64,000 nucleotides of DNA from Gammaproteobacteria bacterium. Its GTDB lineage: Bacteria > Pseudomonadota > Gammaproteobacteria > GRL18. Shown here piece after piece: positions 19,510 through 30,120 of the stretch. Location: NCBI GenBank assembly GCA_016744995.1, contig JADGDG010000016.1:32831-96830 (forward strand), read 5' to 3'. The translations under genes and the position numbers were made by a program. Position 1 is the stretch's first letter, and each line of letters starts with the position of its first letter. The notes under the pieces were generated by a model that was not told the DNA's origin, made no database searches, and was given only the letters and a program-made list of their open reading frames with translations.

Positions 19510-19977
19510 TTATCGGTGATAGGGATGATTTTTAAGTATGCTATAAGCTCTATAAATTTGTTCACTCAGCAGAACTCTGACCAGAGGGTGGGGTAATGTA
19601 AGTGGTGATAGTGACCATTTTAGATCAGCTCTGGCAACACAGTCTTTACTGAGACCTTCCGGACCACCAATTAATAAGGCAATATTCTGGCCGCTATGAA
19701 GCCAGTTATCAAGTTGCTTTGACAGTGACTCCGTACTCCATGGCTTGCCTTTTACTTCCAGGGCAACAACCAGACATCCCTTGGGTATGGCATCCAGGAG
19801 TTTATCCCCTTCTGCTTTTTTTATTCGCTTCAGATCGGCATTTTTGCCCCGCTTTCCAGGTGCAATTTCAATCAATTTAAGATGACAGTCACCATTGAGA
19901 CGCTTTGCATATTCATGGTATCCCTTATTGACCCAGTCCGGCATTTTATTACCGACAGCCAGTAAGTATATGTTCAC
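19510..19977 (-). CDS. rlmH: 23S rRNA (pseudouridine1915-N3)-methyltransferase RlmH
   Basis: A 155-aa SPOUT-class methyltransferase that methylates pseudouridine 1915 in helix 69 of 23S rRNA on the assembled ribosome. The trefoil-knot SAM site is seen as LLIGGPEGL, and the C-terminal LPHPLVRVLLSEQIYRA segment is characteristic; it ends YHR as in the family. It follows rsfS by 24 bp, a widely conserved pair. Confidence 0.97.
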   Translation of the reverse strand: MNIYLLAVGNKMPDWVNKGYHEYAKRLNGDCHLKLIEIAPGKRGKNADLKRIKKAEGDKLLDAIPKGCLVVALEVKGKPWSTESLSKQLDNWLHSGQNIALLIGGPEGLSKDCVARADLKWSLSPLTLPHPLVRVLLSEQIYRAYSILKNHPYHR

Positions 19978-20001
19978 CCTGTTGGCTCACACAAACAGCT
20001 A

Positions 20002-20358
20002 TCAGCCTTCATCAGAACCATCATCATAGTCTGGATCATCGACATCCCACATGCGTTCGATACCATAATAATCCCGAACCTGCGGCAGCATAACATGAAC
20101 CACTAGATCACCCAGATCAACCAGAACCCAGTCACCGGTATTTAAGCCTTCAACGCCCAATGGTGCGACCCCGGCTTTTTTAGCTTCCAGTACAATATTA
20201 TTGGCAATCGATTTAACCTGACGGTCGGAACGACCACTGGCAAACACCAGAACATCCGTCACACTGCTCCGCCCCATGACATCAACCACATTCACGTCGA
20301 ATGCTTTCACATCTTCAGCTGCATCAACAGCCAGTGCTTTTAATTCATCTAAATTCAT
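20002..20358 (-). CDS. rsfS: Ribosomal silencing factor RsfS
   Basis: A 118-aa protein that binds L14 on the 50S subunit and blocks subunit joining when nutrients are low. Family features are VTDVLVFASGRSDRQVKSIA, GVEGLNTGDWVLVDLGD and VHVM. The normally conserved SGTSxRH segment is SGRSDRQ here. It is flanked by nadD and rlmH in the standard order. The tail ends in an acidic DDPDYDDGSDEG run. Confidence 0.96.
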   Translation of the reverse strand: MNLDELKALAVDAAEDVKAFDVNVVDVMGRSSVTDVLVFASGRSDRQVKSIANNIVLEAKKAGVAPLGVEGLNTGDWVLVDLGDLVVHVMLPQVRDYYGIERMWDVDDPDYDDGSDEG

Positions 20359-20368
20359 TAAAACTCAG

Positions 20369-21043
20369 TTACCTTGTTTGATAGAGATTGTAGTATTTTA
20401 TCAGATTAATAACAGGTTTCGGCATTAAAAAACGAATTGATTGCTCATTTTTTAACCTATTCCTGATATCTGTCGCTGAAATCGACAATTGTGTCACTGC
20501 TTCAAGCCGGATGCTGCCGCAAAGTGACTGTTTGAAGGTTTCTCTATCCGCGTGATGAGTCAGATAAAATGTTCGTATAGCTTCAGGCCAGTCAATAATG
20601 TCCAAGACCGTACCCGGCCTGTGGCTGACGACAATATGGGCATAATCCAATAATTCCTGCCAGTGATACCATTGATCAATCCCGCTAAAAGCATCCATTC
20701 CCATCAGCAGACAGAGTGGGTTATCAGGGAATTCTTTGCGCAGAGCTTTTAAGGTGTCAATAGTATAAGAAGCCCCACCGCGTTTGATTTCACGATCATC
20801 CAGCACAAAACAGGACTCTTCTTTAATCGCCTGGGCTACCATTTCCAGACGATGATCTGCCTGAGTTTGAGGTTTCTCTTTATGCGGTGGCAAAAAAGCT
20901 GGTATAAAACGCACATGATCCAGCCCCAGAATTTCACAAAGTTCCAGATTAGGTCTTAAATGCCCAAAATGAATGGGATCAAAAGTTCCCCCATAAATAC
21001 CAATTGGTGCCTTATTACCTAATATGACCATCACCCAGCACAA
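20369..21043 (-). CDS. nadD: Nicotinate-nucleotide adenylyltransferase
   Basis: Transfers AMP from ATP to nicotinate mononucleotide in NAD synthesis. The nucleotidyltransferase motif [11 protein letters not shown] lies near residues 18-28 and the SATDIRNRL motif near the C-terminus. The frame overlaps the proA end by 29 bp if the first ATG (MCWVM) is used. A second in-frame ATG four codons later (MVILGNKAP, at 21031) is closer to the usual NadD start and equally plausible. Likely translationally coupled to proA. Confidence 0.94.
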   Translation of the reverse strand: MCWVMVILGNKAPIGIYGGTFDPIHFGHLRPNLELCEILGLDHVRFIPAFLPPHKEKPQTQADHRLEMVAQAIKEESCFVLDDREIKRGGASYTIDTLKALRKEFPDNPLCLLMGMDAFSGIDQWYHWQELLDYAHIVVSHRPGTVLDIIDWPEAIRTFYLTHHADRETFKQSLCGSIRLEAVTQLSISATDIRNRLKNEQSIRFLMPKPVINLIKYYNLYQTR

Positions 21044-22289
21044 TATACTTTTGTGATGTCAGACCTTCCAGTCCCACGGGGCCACGGACATGAATTTTAT
21101 CAGTACTGATGCCAATTTCAGCACCCAATCCATATTCAAAACCATCGGCAAAACGAGTTGACGCATTCACCATAACCGAACTGGAATCAACCTCAGCAAG
21201 AAAACGTCTAGCCCGAGTAAAATCTTCGGTAATTATAGATTCGGTATGGCCCGAGCTGTGTTTAAAGATATGTTCAATGGCCTCATCCATACCATCCACA
21301 ACGCGAATGGATAAAACAGGGGACAGATATTCTGTGTCCCAGTCTTCATCCGTTGCAGCAACGGTTTTAACAGGGCTCTGAGTCAGCACATCAGCACTGC
21401 GTTCACAGCAGCGTAACTCAACACCTTCCTGCTCATACATTTTAGCCAGTTCAGGCAAAATTTCATCCACAATTGCAGCATCAATTAGTAAGGTTTCCAT
21501 GGCATTGCAGACACCATAGCGATGAGTTTTAGCATTATAAGCAATATCAATGGCTTTTTTATGATCAGCTGTGCCATCAATATAAACATGGCAGATACCG
21601 TTAAGGTGCTTGATCACTGGCACTCGGGAGTTGCCGCTGATACGCTCAATCAAACCTTTACCGCCACGAGGCACAATTACATCCACATATTCCTGCATAG
21701 AAATTAATTCACCTACAGCTTCTCTGTCAGTGGTCTCAATAACCTGTACTACATCAGACGGTAAACCGGCCAGTTCAAGGCCATATTTAATGCATGCCGC
21801 AATAGCCTGATTAGAATGCAATGCTTCTGAACCACCTCGCAGAATAGCAGCATTGCCTGATTTCATACACAATGCTGCGGCATCTGCAGTGACATTAGGT
21901 CTGGATTCATAAATAATTCCAATAACACCTAGAGGGACACGCATTTTGCCAATCTGAAGACCTGATGGCTGAAATTTCATATCCGAAATTTCACCCACTG
22001 GATCAGGCAGTGCTGCAATCTGACGCAAGCCCTCTGCCATTCCCTGAATACGCTCCTCATTAAGAGCCAGTCGATCTAATAAAGCATCATCCAGCCCTTT
22101 ATCCTTGCCAGCACTCAGATCTTTATTATTTTCTTCTATCAATGTGTCCATTGATACTTCTAACTGCTCGGCAATGGCCAATAAGGCTTTATTTTTTGTA
22201 TTACTATTTGCCTTAACCAATGCTCTGGAGGCCTGACGTGCACGCTGACCGACCTCATTCATGTATTGTTTGATATCCATCGTATTCAT
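21015..22289 (-). CDS. proA: Glutamate-5-semialdehyde dehydrogenase (gamma-glutamyl phosphate reductase)
   Basis: NADPH-dependent reduction of gamma-glutamyl phosphate, second step of proline synthesis. The 424-aa aldehyde-dehydrogenase fold carries the catalytic cysteine in [10 protein letters not shown] and the ProA signature around [23 protein letters not shown] (given in two parts: [11 protein letters not shown] and [12 protein letters not shown]). proB is not in the window. The gene lies between holA and nadD, in the place where many gammaproteobacteria carry it. Confidence 0.96.
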   Translation of the reverse strand: MNTMDIKQYMNEVGQRARQASRALVKANSNTKNKALLAIAEQLEVSMDTLIEENNKDLSAGKDKGLDDALLDRLALNEERIQGMAEGLRQIAALPDPVGEISDMKFQPSGLQIGKMRVPLGVIGIIYESRPNVTADAAALCMKSGNAAILRGGSEALHSNQAIAACIKYGLELAGLPSDVVQVIETTDREAVGELISMQEYVDVIVPRGGKGLIERISGNSRVPVIKHLNGICHVYIDGTADHKKAIDIAYNAKTHRYGVCNAMETLLIDAAIVDEILPELAKMYEQEGVELRCCERSADVLTQSPVKTVAATDEDWDTEYLSPVLSIRVVDGMDEAIEHIFKHSSGHTESIITEDFTRARRFLAEVDSSSVMVNASTRFADGFEYGLGAEIGISTDKIHVRGPVGLEGLTSQKYIVLGDGHIR

Positions 22290-22293
22290 CTCT

Positions 22294-23376
22294 TTAAATT
22301 TCTAAATAACGCTTTCCCGCAACACAAGCTAAAATTAATTGCATTTTGTCCCAGGGATCACCTTGTTCGGCTCCCTTAGCCATTTTGTCCGCCAGCAGCA
22401 GCTGCTTAAGGAGTTCTTGCCACACTTCCGGCCGAGTATTACGTAAAGCCTGAGCAATCAGTGATTTGCGTTTTGGAAAAATATAAACCCCTTTCATGGC
22501 AGCATCAATATTCAAGGGCTGCTTTTGTGTAGCCGCTGTTTCAGGATCTGCCTTTTCAGGATATAGGACTGCTGACATTTTTGCCAGCATTCGCACTTCT
22601 CTGGCGAATAATGACATAATCAAAATAATTGACAAACCTTCATGCTGCAGGCCATATAACATTCGAGAAGCCCGTTTTAAATCCCCTGATAAGGTACAGT
22701 CAAATAGCTCAAACAGATTATATCGAGCGCTGTCAAAAATGGCTTCTGATACCTGTTCATAGCTTAACTCTGAGTTCAGCTGACCCGTTGACTCGCCGCT
22801 TCCGGAATATAAAAGGCTCAGTTTTTCAATTTCCTGATCTGCAGCCAGCAAATTGCCTTCTACACGGTCATTAATAAGTTGTATCGAATCAGCCTGTAGA
22901 GTCAGTCCCTTGGATTGCAATCGACGCTGCAACCATTGATTCAACTGCTGACCTTCTATTGGCCAGACAGAAATAATGCCTGCAACCTGATCAACTGCTT
23001 TATACCATTTGCTTTTTCTGGTGGCAGATTCCACCTTGCCGGCAACTATCAGTAAAATAGTATCCTGGGGCAAATTTTCACAATATTGAATTAAAGCAAT
23101 GCCTTTATCAGCAGGTTTACCCGTTGGCATATGAAGTTCAATTAATTTTTTACTGGCAAACAGAGATAATTCATTAGCTGCCGAGAGTAATACATTCCAG
23201 TCAAAACCAGTATCTGCTGTATAAACTTCCCGCTCATCATAACCGTAATACTTTACCGCTTTACGCAGCATATCGACACAATCTCTATGCTGTAAAGGCT
23301 CATCACCACACACCATATAGACAGGATACTGTCTGGCTTTCAGATCATTTCGAAGTTGCTCACTTCTTATCTGCAT
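22294..23376 (-). CDS. holA: DNA polymerase III delta subunit
   Basis: Clamp-loader subunit that opens the beta sliding clamp. The 360-aa protein has the N-terminal AAA+-like fold with the family opening [21 protein letters not shown], no Walker A lysine (as usual for delta), and the C-terminal helical collar domain ([10 protein letters not shown]). Follows lptE by 27 bp in the conserved leuS-lptE-holA order. Confidence 0.95.
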   Translation of the reverse strand: MQIRSEQLRNDLKARQYPVYMVCGDEPLQHRDCVDMLRKAVKYYGYDEREVYTADTGFDWNVLLSAANELSLFASKKLIELHMPTGKPADKGIALIQYCENLPQDTILLIVAGKVESATRKSKWYKAVDQVAGIISVWPIEGQQLNQWLQRRLQSKGLTLQADSIQLINDRVEGNLLAADQEIEKLSLLYSGSGESTGQLNSELSYEQVSEAIFDSARYNLFELFDCTLSGDLKRASRMLYGLQHEGLSIILIMSLFAREVRMLAKMSAVLYPEKADPETAATQKQPLNIDAAMKGVYIFPKRKSLIAQALRNTRPEVWQELLKQLLLADKMAKGAEQGDPWDKMQLILACVAGKRYLEI

Positions 23377-23403
23377 ATACAGGAGTCAGTCTATTGTATT
23401 TAA

Positions 23404-23928
23404 TTATTGCGCAAGCGCTTTTAAACGACGCAAAATCTGAAAAATGGCCGGCTGCATCATTTCCTGGCGAATAATTTGTTCTTCATTATCCTTGCCCAGC
23501 ACATCATTGGGATCATTCTGAAAATTACGAATAACACTGACTGTCTGCTGCTCCGCAAGCTGTACTCCCTTATTATCCTGCACCACAAAAGAAATATTCA
23601 ACTGCAGCTCATATTCCCGAATAGCCTTGCCGGAAACATTCAGCGCTTTACGCTGAGTGCCACTTGATAACAGTGTAATAACTGACGTCGATGCTTCAGG
23701 CGAAGAGACAATTTCACTGCCCACATTCCGTAAGGCTTCTGCTAATGAACTGCCGACATTAGAATAACCTTTAGTAACAATAAAAACTCTTTCATACATT
23801 GCCGGTAACTCAATATCACCACGCAGATGAAAACCACAGCCAGTAATTAGCAATGTCATTAACAGAACCAGAGTGCTGGCACCCAAACGCATTCTATTGT
23901 GAGCATTTAATCTATTTATTTGCTTCAT
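23404..23928 (-). CDS. lptE: LPS-assembly lipoprotein LptE
   Basis: Outer-membrane lipoprotein that plugs the LptD barrel during lipopolysaccharide export. The lipobox LITGC places the lipidated residue at Cys31, after a rather long N-region (MKQINRLNAHNRMRLG). The mature part begins GFHLRG, typical of LptE. The length of 174 aa fits. It begins 8 bp after the leuS stop. Confidence 0.93.
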   Translation of the reverse strand: MKQINRLNAHNRMRLGASTLVLLMTLLITGCGFHLRGDIELPAMYERVFIVTKGYSNVGSSLAEALRNVGSEIVSSPEASTSVITLLSSGTQRKALNVSGKAIREYELQLNISFVVQDNKGVQLAEQQTVSVIRNFQNDPNDVLGKDNEEQIIRQEMMQPAIFQILRRLKALAQ

Positions 23929-23936
23929 TATGCTTC

Positions 23937-26438
<2,502 letters not shown>

Positions 26439-26510
26439 TTAAAATAGCTGTGAATTGTAACACTAATTTTTATTCAAGTAATTCCATTTTCAGCTATACT
26501 TAAGGCAGAG

Positions 26511-26616
26511 AAGTCGTTAACCAAAAGAAATAAGTATTTAAGCCAAAGAAAATAAGTCTTTGGACCCAGGAAATAAGTCTTTAACCAAAAGAAACAGGTC
26601 TTTAACCAAAATAAAT
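26511..26616. repeat. Degenerate 21-bp tandem array in the ybeL-homologue leader
   Basis: Five consecutive units starting at 26511, 26532, 26554, 26575 and 26596, consensus AAGTCTTTAACCAAAAGAAAT; the second is 22 bp. A partial sixth copy, CGTTAACCCGATAT, ends 14 bp before the start codon. The word TTAACCCGATAT also occurs in the tamB array and AGTCTTTAACC is shared, so the two arrays appear related. Confidence 0.9.
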
Positions 26617-26644
26617 CGTTAACCCGATATTAAAGGATAAGCAT

Positions 26645-27175
26645 ATGAGCCAGGAACCCAGCTCCAAAAAGACATTGGATGATGCCGCTGATAAATTAGT
26701 CAAAGGTTACAATACCATGTTGGATAAGCTCTCAGAATGGACGGAAAAAGCCGATGAAACAGCAGGCCCCATGATCATCAATGGCGTCAAAGAGGCCGAG
26801 GAATTTCTCTCAGAATTCAAACTGTGGAGCAAAGAAGAGATTGATCTGATTTCTCGTTATGTGAAACGTGACTTGCACGATGCCGCCAGTAAAATGGAAA
26901 GTAACAATAAAACCTTTAAAGACTGGTTAGAGTTTGACCTCCATCAGGTTGAAGAAAAACTACTTTCTGTTTTTTCCAGTATGGCGGATCAAACACGTCA
27001 GGAACTGGATCACTTGAAAGCAACAGCCAATGAATGGCATACCGGTGAAGTCACCAGCATTGGTACTCTGGTTTGTACCAACTGCGGCAAAGAACTGCAT
27101 TTCCACAAGGCCGGTAGAATTCCACCCTGTTCTTCCTGCAGTCATACTCAATTTAAACGGGCTGGGGATGAATGA
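26645..27175 (+). CDS. YbeL-like zinc-ribbon protein (DUF1451)
   Basis: A 176-aa cytoplasmic protein: a long helical N-terminal part (residues 1-130, amphipathic and Lys/Glu rich) and a C-terminal zinc ribbon with two CxxC knuckles (CTNCGKELHFH and PPCSSCSH). This matches the YbeL/DUF1451 family, and divergence from leuS is the E. coli arrangement. Function unknown. The leader carries a 21-bp tandem array. The AAAGGATAA before ATG gives a reasonable ribosome-binding site. Confidence 0.85.
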   Translation: MSQEPSSKKTLDDAADKLVKGYNTMLDKLSEWTEKADETAGPMIINGVKEAEEFLSEFKLWSKEEIDLISRYVKRDLHDAASKMESNNKTFKDWLEFDLHQVEEKLLSVFSSMADQTRQELDHLKATANEWHTGEVTSIGTLVCTNCGKELHFHKAGRIPPCSSCSHTQFKRAGDE

Positions 27176-27203
27176 AAATTACATTGAATTGTAAAAAATA
27201 AAT

Positions 27204-27253
27204 ATCAGATGTTAGGAAGATATAACTCTATACATACTTTCCTGACACCTGAC
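27204..27253. terminator. Hairpin between convergent ybeL homologue and grxD
   Basis: TCAGATGTTAGGAAG (27205-27219) pairs with CTTTCCTGACACCTGA (27237-27252) with two wobble pairs and one bulge, around a 17-base loop. It is in the 90-bp gap between two gene ends. There is no T-run on either side, so it may be a weak or bidirectional terminator or a small repeat element. Confidence 0.5.
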
Positions 27254-27265
27254 ACTTAGCTCTAT

Positions 27266-27589
27266 CTATTTATCAGCAGCAACTGCTTCTTCACAAAAGC
27301 TTTTCAACTGACCATTTTGTGCCATTTCCAAAATAATATCACCACCACCAGTGAGCTCATGATTAATGTAGATTTGCGGGAATGTGGGCCAATCTGCATA
27401 GCGCGGCAGATTTTCAAAAATCTCTGGATCGGTCAGAACATTGACGTAAGAGAATTCAACACCCGTATTAGCCAGAGCTTCCACTGCACGAGCTGAAAAT
27501 CCACAAGAAGGCATTTGTGGTGTACCCTTCATAAAAATGACAATTGAATTATTTTTGACTGCATCATCAATGCGCTGCATTACATCCAT
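27266..27589 (-). CDS. grxD: Monothiol glutaredoxin (Grx4 type)
   Basis: A 107-aa CGFS-type glutaredoxin with its active site at C29 (PSCGFSARAVEAL). The glutathione-binding residues are in WPTFPQIYI and GGGDIILEM. Monothiol glutaredoxins of this type carry [2Fe-2S] clusters and deliver iron-sulfur clusters, usually with BolA. Single gene, convergent with the ybeL homologue. Confidence 0.97.
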   Translation of the reverse strand: MDVMQRIDDAVKNNSIVIFMKGTPQMPSCGFSARAVEALANTGVEFSYVNVLTDPEIFENLPRYADWPTFPQIYINHELTGGGDIILEMAQNGQLKSFCEEAVAADK

Positions 27590-28163
27590 GGGACTGACCT
27601 CATTCTATTAATTTAAAGTTGACTGTTTCAATAAGTTAATACTGATATAAGGCTTATACTGACTTTTTTCAAGAGGATTTGTAGTAATTTGATCTCAAAT
27701 AAATACAGTATTTCTGAATCCATAAAGCAACAGGAATTGTAACTATTCAGCGTGTTTAGATTTTGTCCAAGTTCAAGGCACAATGCCTACGGCACCTCAA
27801 AGAGGCACACGGCCCTTTATGGGCGCCACAGGCGTTGTGTGAGCATATTAACTATTGAGTACGAAAATAACGCAGAAATCAGGCAAAAGATAAATGCGCT
27901 GAGTAGTTACAAGAACTAAAGGCAAATATTAACTCGATAGTTTGCAAAAGCAGTATATTTCCCTAAAATGAGTAAAATCGGATCTTGTTTATATATGCTT
28001 GAATAACGTAATTAATTTTCCTATGTTTAAATGCAAAACAACTTTTTATTCAATTTTCTAAACCCCAAAGATTAAAACCATAGAGCTAAACCAAAGTTTT
28101 AAACTATACTCAGGGATCTGTTACAGACAAGCTCCTATATACAAAAACTAAGACACATCTGGA
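27590..28163. other. 574-bp non-coding interval between grxD and the diguanylate cyclase
   Basis: No credible gene. It holds the promoter side of grxD (27590-27730), the 176-bp MITE-like element (27737-27912), and about 250 bp of AT-rich leader before the diguanylate cyclase in which I see no clear motif. Confidence 0.7.
27737..27912. mobile_element. MITE-like 176-bp element with 31-bp terminal inverted repeats
   Basis: The left end TTGTAACTATTCAGCGTGTT and the inverted right end (TTGTAACTACTCAGCGCATT) match at 25 of the first 31 positions. A second inner inverted repeat (GCACAATGCCTACGGCACC against GCCACAGGCGTTGTGT) brackets a small GCCC/GGGC hairpin, so the transcript could fold along most of its length. 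GAA flanks both sides, perhaps a 3-bp target duplication. No transposase is encoded. Its GC content is higher than the surroundings. A lone copy of the end is at 18869-18904. Confidence 0.75.
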
Positions 28164-30038
28164 ATGACACAAAAAACCAATTCAAATAAAAAATATTATT
28201 TTATGTTTACCCTTTATTTTCTTGGATTTGGAGTAGTGGTGGCATTGATGACCTCGTTCATCAACTATAAATCCCGTTTTACTGATATTGAAGATAAAAT
28301 TTATGATATGGCGAACTCAGAAACTGAGTTCAAAAGGGAATTTTTATTTAATTATGTTTCAGATATTGAAACCTTACTTGCCTCAATCACCAAAAATGAT
28401 CTGACTCTAAAATATATCCAGTCTGAAAGCAGATCTGATAAAAATAATTTAATTGATCTGTTTTATGCGCTATCTTATTCAAATAGAAATATTATGCAGC
28501 TTCGCTATATTGATGCTTCAGGTAAAGAAAGTATTCGAATCGATCGGGATAAAACATCACCTGAATTAATCATCGCTCCAGAAAATAAAATGCAGGACAA
28601 AAAACAACGCAAATATTTTAAAGAAACAGCACTATTAATGCCTAATCAATTTTGGCATTCAAATATTGATCTCAATATTGAACATGGAAAAATAGAGGAA
28701 CCACTTAAACCAACCTTCAGAGTCGCCACTCCATTGCTAGACAAGGGCCAATTCAAAGGCATTGTTATCATCAATCTGATGTTTGAGAATACCATTAGAA
28801 ACCTGGTTCATTCCGATAGCTTTGATATTTACCTTGTTGATAAAGCAGGAGAAGTAATATACCACCCTGAAAATACAAAATCCTGGAGCAAATATTTTGA
28901 TGGTGTTGAAAATATTTATAGTATTTTGCCTGTCAATATCAGTAAAATTCTCAACCATAACACCTACAAGGAAGAAGGGGTGTGTTCACAATCTTTGGGA
29001 GATTTATTTAAAAATAATGAAGGGATAAGAATTATTCTGACACCTAAGTCAATAATAATGAAAAAAATGCAGGAAAAAAATATCATTTCTGCACTTCTGG
29101 TTGCATTAACGGTACTTATTGTCTCTATTCCTCTTTCCTGGGTCGTCAGTATTATCCCGTCTAAGCTGCAGTCAAAATTGGTGAATGCCTACGATAAAAT
29201 CAGTCAAAATGCTGAAATAATTGATAAGTATGTCATGATATCAACAACTGATAAGAATGGAATAATCAAGACTGTCAGCTCCTATTTTACAGATATTACC
29301 GGATACGCAGCCAATGACATTGTTGGAAAAAAACACAATTTATTAAAACATCCTGATACCCCAATTGAAATCCATAAAGATATGTGGGATACCATTAAAA
29401 CAGGTAAAGTCTGGGAAGGTGAATTAAAAGATCTTAATAAAGAAGGAAATGATTTATGGATACATGAATTTATTTCCCCAGAGCTCAATACAGAAGGACA
29501 GATAAAGGGTTTCACATCAATCGCTCAGGATATTACTGATAAAAAAAATATTGAAAAACTATCCATCACTGATAATTTAACAGGCCTTTACAATCGTCAT
29601 AAACTTGAAGACGTTTTATCCTGTGAAATGGCCCGCTTTGAACGTTATAATAGTAACTTCTCTATTATCCTCTTTGATATTGATTTTTTTAAAAAAGTCA
29701 ATGATAACTACGGCCATCTAGTGGGTGATGATGTTCTTATTCATCTGGCCAATATCCTCAAAAAAAATGCTCGGCTCACTGACATTGTCAGTCGTTGGGG
29801 AGGTGAGGAATTTTTAATTGTAGCGGGTGAAACACAATTAGAGAGTGCCTGTTTATTCGCTGAAAAGCTCAGAGAAATAATTGCAAACTATCCTTTTCCA
29901 ACAGTAGGAGAAATAACCATCAGTTGCGGTATTGCTCAATATGCCAGTAAAGAAACGGCTTCAGATTTTATCATCCGTGCAGATAATGCTTTATATAAAG
30001 CCAAAAGATCTGGTCGTAACAGGGTAATAAAAGGATAA
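28164..30038 (+). CDS. Membrane diguanylate cyclase with periplasmic Cache-like sensor and PAS domain
   Basis: Makes cyclic di-GMP from two GTP. The 624-aa order is: transmembrane helix (about residues 14-35), a periplasmic Cache-like domain (about 36-305), a second helix (about 308-330), a PAS domain (about 350-460, SSYFTDITGY) and a GGDEF domain (about 465-624). The active-site motif is GGEEF, and an inhibitory I-site RLTD sits exactly five residues before it, so product inhibition is likely. No EAL domain. The ligand is unknown. Single gene with a long AT-rich leader downstream of a MITE-like element. Confidence 0.92.
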   Translation: MTQKTNSNKKYYFMFTLYFLGFGVVVALMTSFINYKSRFTDIEDKIYDMANSETEFKREFLFNYVSDIETLLASITKNDLTLKYIQSESRSDKNNLIDLFYALSYSNRNIMQLRYIDASGKESIRIDRDKTSPELIIAPENKMQDKKQRKYFKETALLMPNQFWHSNIDLNIEHGKIEEPLKPTFRVATPLLDKGQFKGIVIINLMFENTIRNLVHSDSFDIYLVDKAGEVIYHPENTKSWSKYFDGVENIYSILPVNISKILNHNTYKEEGVCSQSLGDLFKNNEGIRIILTPKSIIMKKMQEKNIISALLVALTVLIVSIPLSWVVSIIPSKLQSKLVNAYDKISQNAEIIDKYVMISTTDKNGIIKTVSSYFTDITGYAANDIVGKKHNLLKHPDTPIEIHKDMWDTIKTGKVWEGELKDLNKEGNDLWIHEFISPELNTEGQIKGFTSIAQDITDKKNIEKLSITDNLTGLYNRHKLEDVLSCEMARFERYNSNFSIILFDIDFFKKVNDNYGHLVGDDVLIHLANILKKNARLTDIVSRWGGEEFLIVAGETQLESACLFAEKLREIIANYPFPTVGEITISCGIAQYASKETASDFIIRADNALYKAKRSGRNRVIKG

Positions 30039-30049
30039 AAAATATCTTC

Positions 30050-30087
30050 AGCAAGGGAGTAGAAAATCATTCATACTTTCCCTTGCT
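30050..30087. terminator. Hairpin between convergent diguanylate cyclase and amidotransferase genes
   Basis: AGCAAGGGAGTA (30050-30061) pairs with TACTTTCCCTTGCT (30074-30087) with a 2-base bulge. It lies in the 82-bp gap between two gene ends. On the minus strand it is followed a few bases later by a T-rich stretch (GATATTTTTTAT), which would suit termination of the amidotransferase gene. Confidence 0.6.
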
Positions 30088-30120
30088 CCTTTCCTAATCC
30101 CCCTACCCCAAACAAGGCAG

